A DNA stretch of 64,000 nt from assembly GCA_020632475.1 (NCBI GenBank), contig JACKFM010000001.1, forward strand, positions 248,001 to 312,000. Reading direction: 5' to 3'. The notes below the pieces were generated by a model. It did no database searches and had not been told where the DNA came from. It saw only the letters and a program-made list of their open reading frames with translations. The stretch is from Candidatus Omnitrophota bacterium. GTDB taxonomy: Bacteria > Omnitrophota > Omnitrophia > Omnitrophales > Aquincolibacteriaceae. This document shows, piece by piece, positions 58,301 through 61,300 of the stretch. The stretch's first letter is position 1, and each line of letters opens with the position of its first letter. The translations under genes were made by a program, and so were the position numbers.

Positions 58301-61300
58301 TGATGGTCTTGAGTCGCATTACACACCCGACCAGGTTGAAGAAACAAGTGTGCTCGGCGGCCGAATTGAGAAACTGGAGTTAATTTCCGAACTTTTGGAC
58401 GATCAGCTCAATGCCGGTGTGCCCAGGCATGCCGAACTCCGTACGTTGACCTCCCTTAAGCGTTTGGATGATAAAGTCATTGAGATTTATGAAGCCCGCA
58501 TGGCGGCACTTAAAGCCAAATCCCAAAAACATAGGATCTTTTTTGGAGTGATCGCACTGGCGATTGCAGCCCTTGCCGCTATTTCATGGCAGACAGCGAT
58601 ATTGCTTGCAGCCCCATACGTGATTTATGAGCTTGCGCGCATTTTGTTTTTTGATCATACGACGGTTCGCTGGCCGGTTCTGGGTGCTTTTTTTCGGGCA
58701 ATTCCTGCGCGCGAAATGCAATTTCCAGCCCTTCAGAGGTTGTATGCCGATCCCGTGCAGTATTGGAACCAACGCAGTGTTCGTCAACGCGCACAAAGAA
58801 TTGCGGATGTTGCCGAACAACGCTTTAAAGACGAGGTGAAAATTGTCAGGACCGTCGAACATACGGCTGATTTTGCTGAAAATGCGGCGGATGTTCTAAA
58901 ACTGGTCACGGGTCGTGGTGGGGAAATTCAGGCCGGAAAAGGATTTGATCAGCGTGTGTTCACCCGGTTCAAAAGGGTTTATGCGGTAGACGAGGATGCT
59001 GTTTTTATGCTGACTCGGGACGGCCGTTTTTATCTGATGCATAAACTTGAATCCGGGACCCAGGAGGCTTCCGGCCGCGTGCAGGCCATTTTTGAAGCCG
59101 AGAGTCTGGGCGCTGTGACAGTGCCCATTCAGGTATCCGGGCGTCTGATCCGGAAAACCGTTCAGCAGGGCAAACAACGCGTTGAAGAATCCGTCACTAA
59201 AATTGATGGAGTGCCGTACGCCTTTTATAAGATCGAGAATTATCCCGATTGGTTTTTTAATCCCGAAGTAACCCTTGAACAAAAACAAGCGATGCTTGTG
59301 CGTGAGCAGAGCCCAGACTTGGTGACGGGGAGACCGGGAGATGGGGAGACAGGGAGAAAAGAGACGGGGCGACAGGGTGACGGGGTGAGTGAGTTTAAAA
59401 GTCAGCAGGTCGAAGGTCCGGAAAGTCCTCAAGTCCCAGTTGAGTCCGCTCAGTCCCCAGTCCCCAGTCCTCAGTCCTCTGAAGCAACTGAGCCCGCGCC
59501 ACTGCTCCCGAGCGACGAGCAACCAGCGACGAGCGACATCAATCCAGCCGAGTTGGAAAATGTTTCCGCGGATACGAGCGATCAAACCGTGCAGCTTGTG
59601 CGGGATCATACGGCGTATGCGGCCGATTTAAGCGGAGAAAGTGCCGGCGCAGAGGAGTTAAGAGACGCGTTGGCACATCTGACGCATGCCGTGCAATTGG
59701 GTTTGAAATTATTGGAGGTTGCAGCGCAAGATGCAGATACGCGCGATCTGCTTTATATCGCCGGGCAGTTTAAGTCTCTGTCGGATGCACTTGAGCGTGC
59801 TTTTGAGATTCGCGGAAGGTATCGTGCCTTAGTTCCGGAAGCCGAAGAACCCAGTCTGGATGAAAATCCGCTGATTCTGATGACTGCAACTCTATGGGAA
59901 GATGAATTCATGAAATATTTACCGGTGCCGCAGGCAGCCCGGATTTTGGATGCCGCCGCGCGTATGGCCTCAGAAGAACAATATTCTGAATCGGATTTGG
60001 CCGACAGTTTGTGGGCCACAGCACTTCAAACCCTGGATCGCGACTGGACTCTGGATCTGGGATTTGAACGTTTGATGTATCAAAAGCAGGAAGCCGTTCA
60101 GAAAGAAAAGGTTAAAACGGCTGAGGTGGATTCTGAAAACCCGGCGCTTAAAAAGCAATTAAGTGATTTCTATTCTGGAGTCGGGCGGTTAAGAAAAGGG
60201 ACTCCTGATAATGAGGCCATTATTGCGGTCGCTCTCCAGATTTTTGAAGCGATCAGTGACTGGCCGGATGAATATTATCAGAGAAAGGACGTTCAGGGGA
60301 TGTCGATTGCCATGAGTCAGCTGGCGGGAATCATGCGTGAGCATGACCTTTATGAGCGTGCGGTAGAACTCCTGAAGCTTTATGTTTCCAAAACTGAAAA
60401 TCAGCCGAATGCGTTTATTCTTTTTCATCTGGGTGGAATTTACCGCCGTGCAGCCCATTTTGCCTGGAAGGCAAACGATAGAAAAACCAATATCCGCTAT
60501 TTAGAACGATCACTTTTTTATTATGCGCAAGGATTGCCGGGTGCCAATCCGGATGAAAAATTGGATCCGGTGCTTGAGGGGTTGGCCAATCAGGTCATTC
60601 CGACGTTACTTAAAGCCGCACGCGAAGGCCGTTTTGATTGGAAAATGCTTAATCCGACACTTCGGCAATTTGTGACTTCAATCCGTCTGCTGATGCGACG
60701 GCATGAATGGATTCCTCAAAGCCATGGTCAGCTGCTTGCACTGGCTTTAAACAAGATTGTGTTGGATTGGAAAACCCAAGGCCTTTATCAGGCTGCACAA
60801 TTATCCGCTGAGTTGGCCTATGCGCTTGATCCTGTCAATCCGTATGTTCTTTTTAATCTTGCCGACATTGCCGTGGCGCAGGGGCGTTTGGACAAAGCGC
60901 GTGAATATAGAGAAGAGATTGTCCGTCTGAATGAGACCGCAGTAACACCATTTGATCTAAGAGTGCTTAATAGCCTTATTCGGCAGGCCGAGCGCAAAGA
61001 GGACCGCACGGATAAGGTGTTTGCACCTGCGCATCAGGTGGTTATGTCGACCAAGAGAAGACGTGTGTTGGAAACAAAACTTCGGACATTGCCGCAAACA
61101 GCCGCGGCAGAGATTGACGAAACCACACCGGCCGAAACGGACTGGAATGCCCTGATTGCCCTTTTGGATGAGATTGAGGTCTTTCACCGCCGTGTACGGA
61201 CCGGTGAGCTGGTTGATGGAGCAGTGTTTGAAGAACAGGAGCGCCTTCAGAATCAAATCGCCGGATATGAATTTGAAGAAATCGGAAGATTTTATGCATT

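Noticed and set aside
58896..59609. 237-codon minus-strand frame inside the giant gene
   Set aside because: Part of it is the reverse complement of the Q and P cassettes, which are open in several frames. The plus-strand frame is continuous and carries the recognisable motifs.
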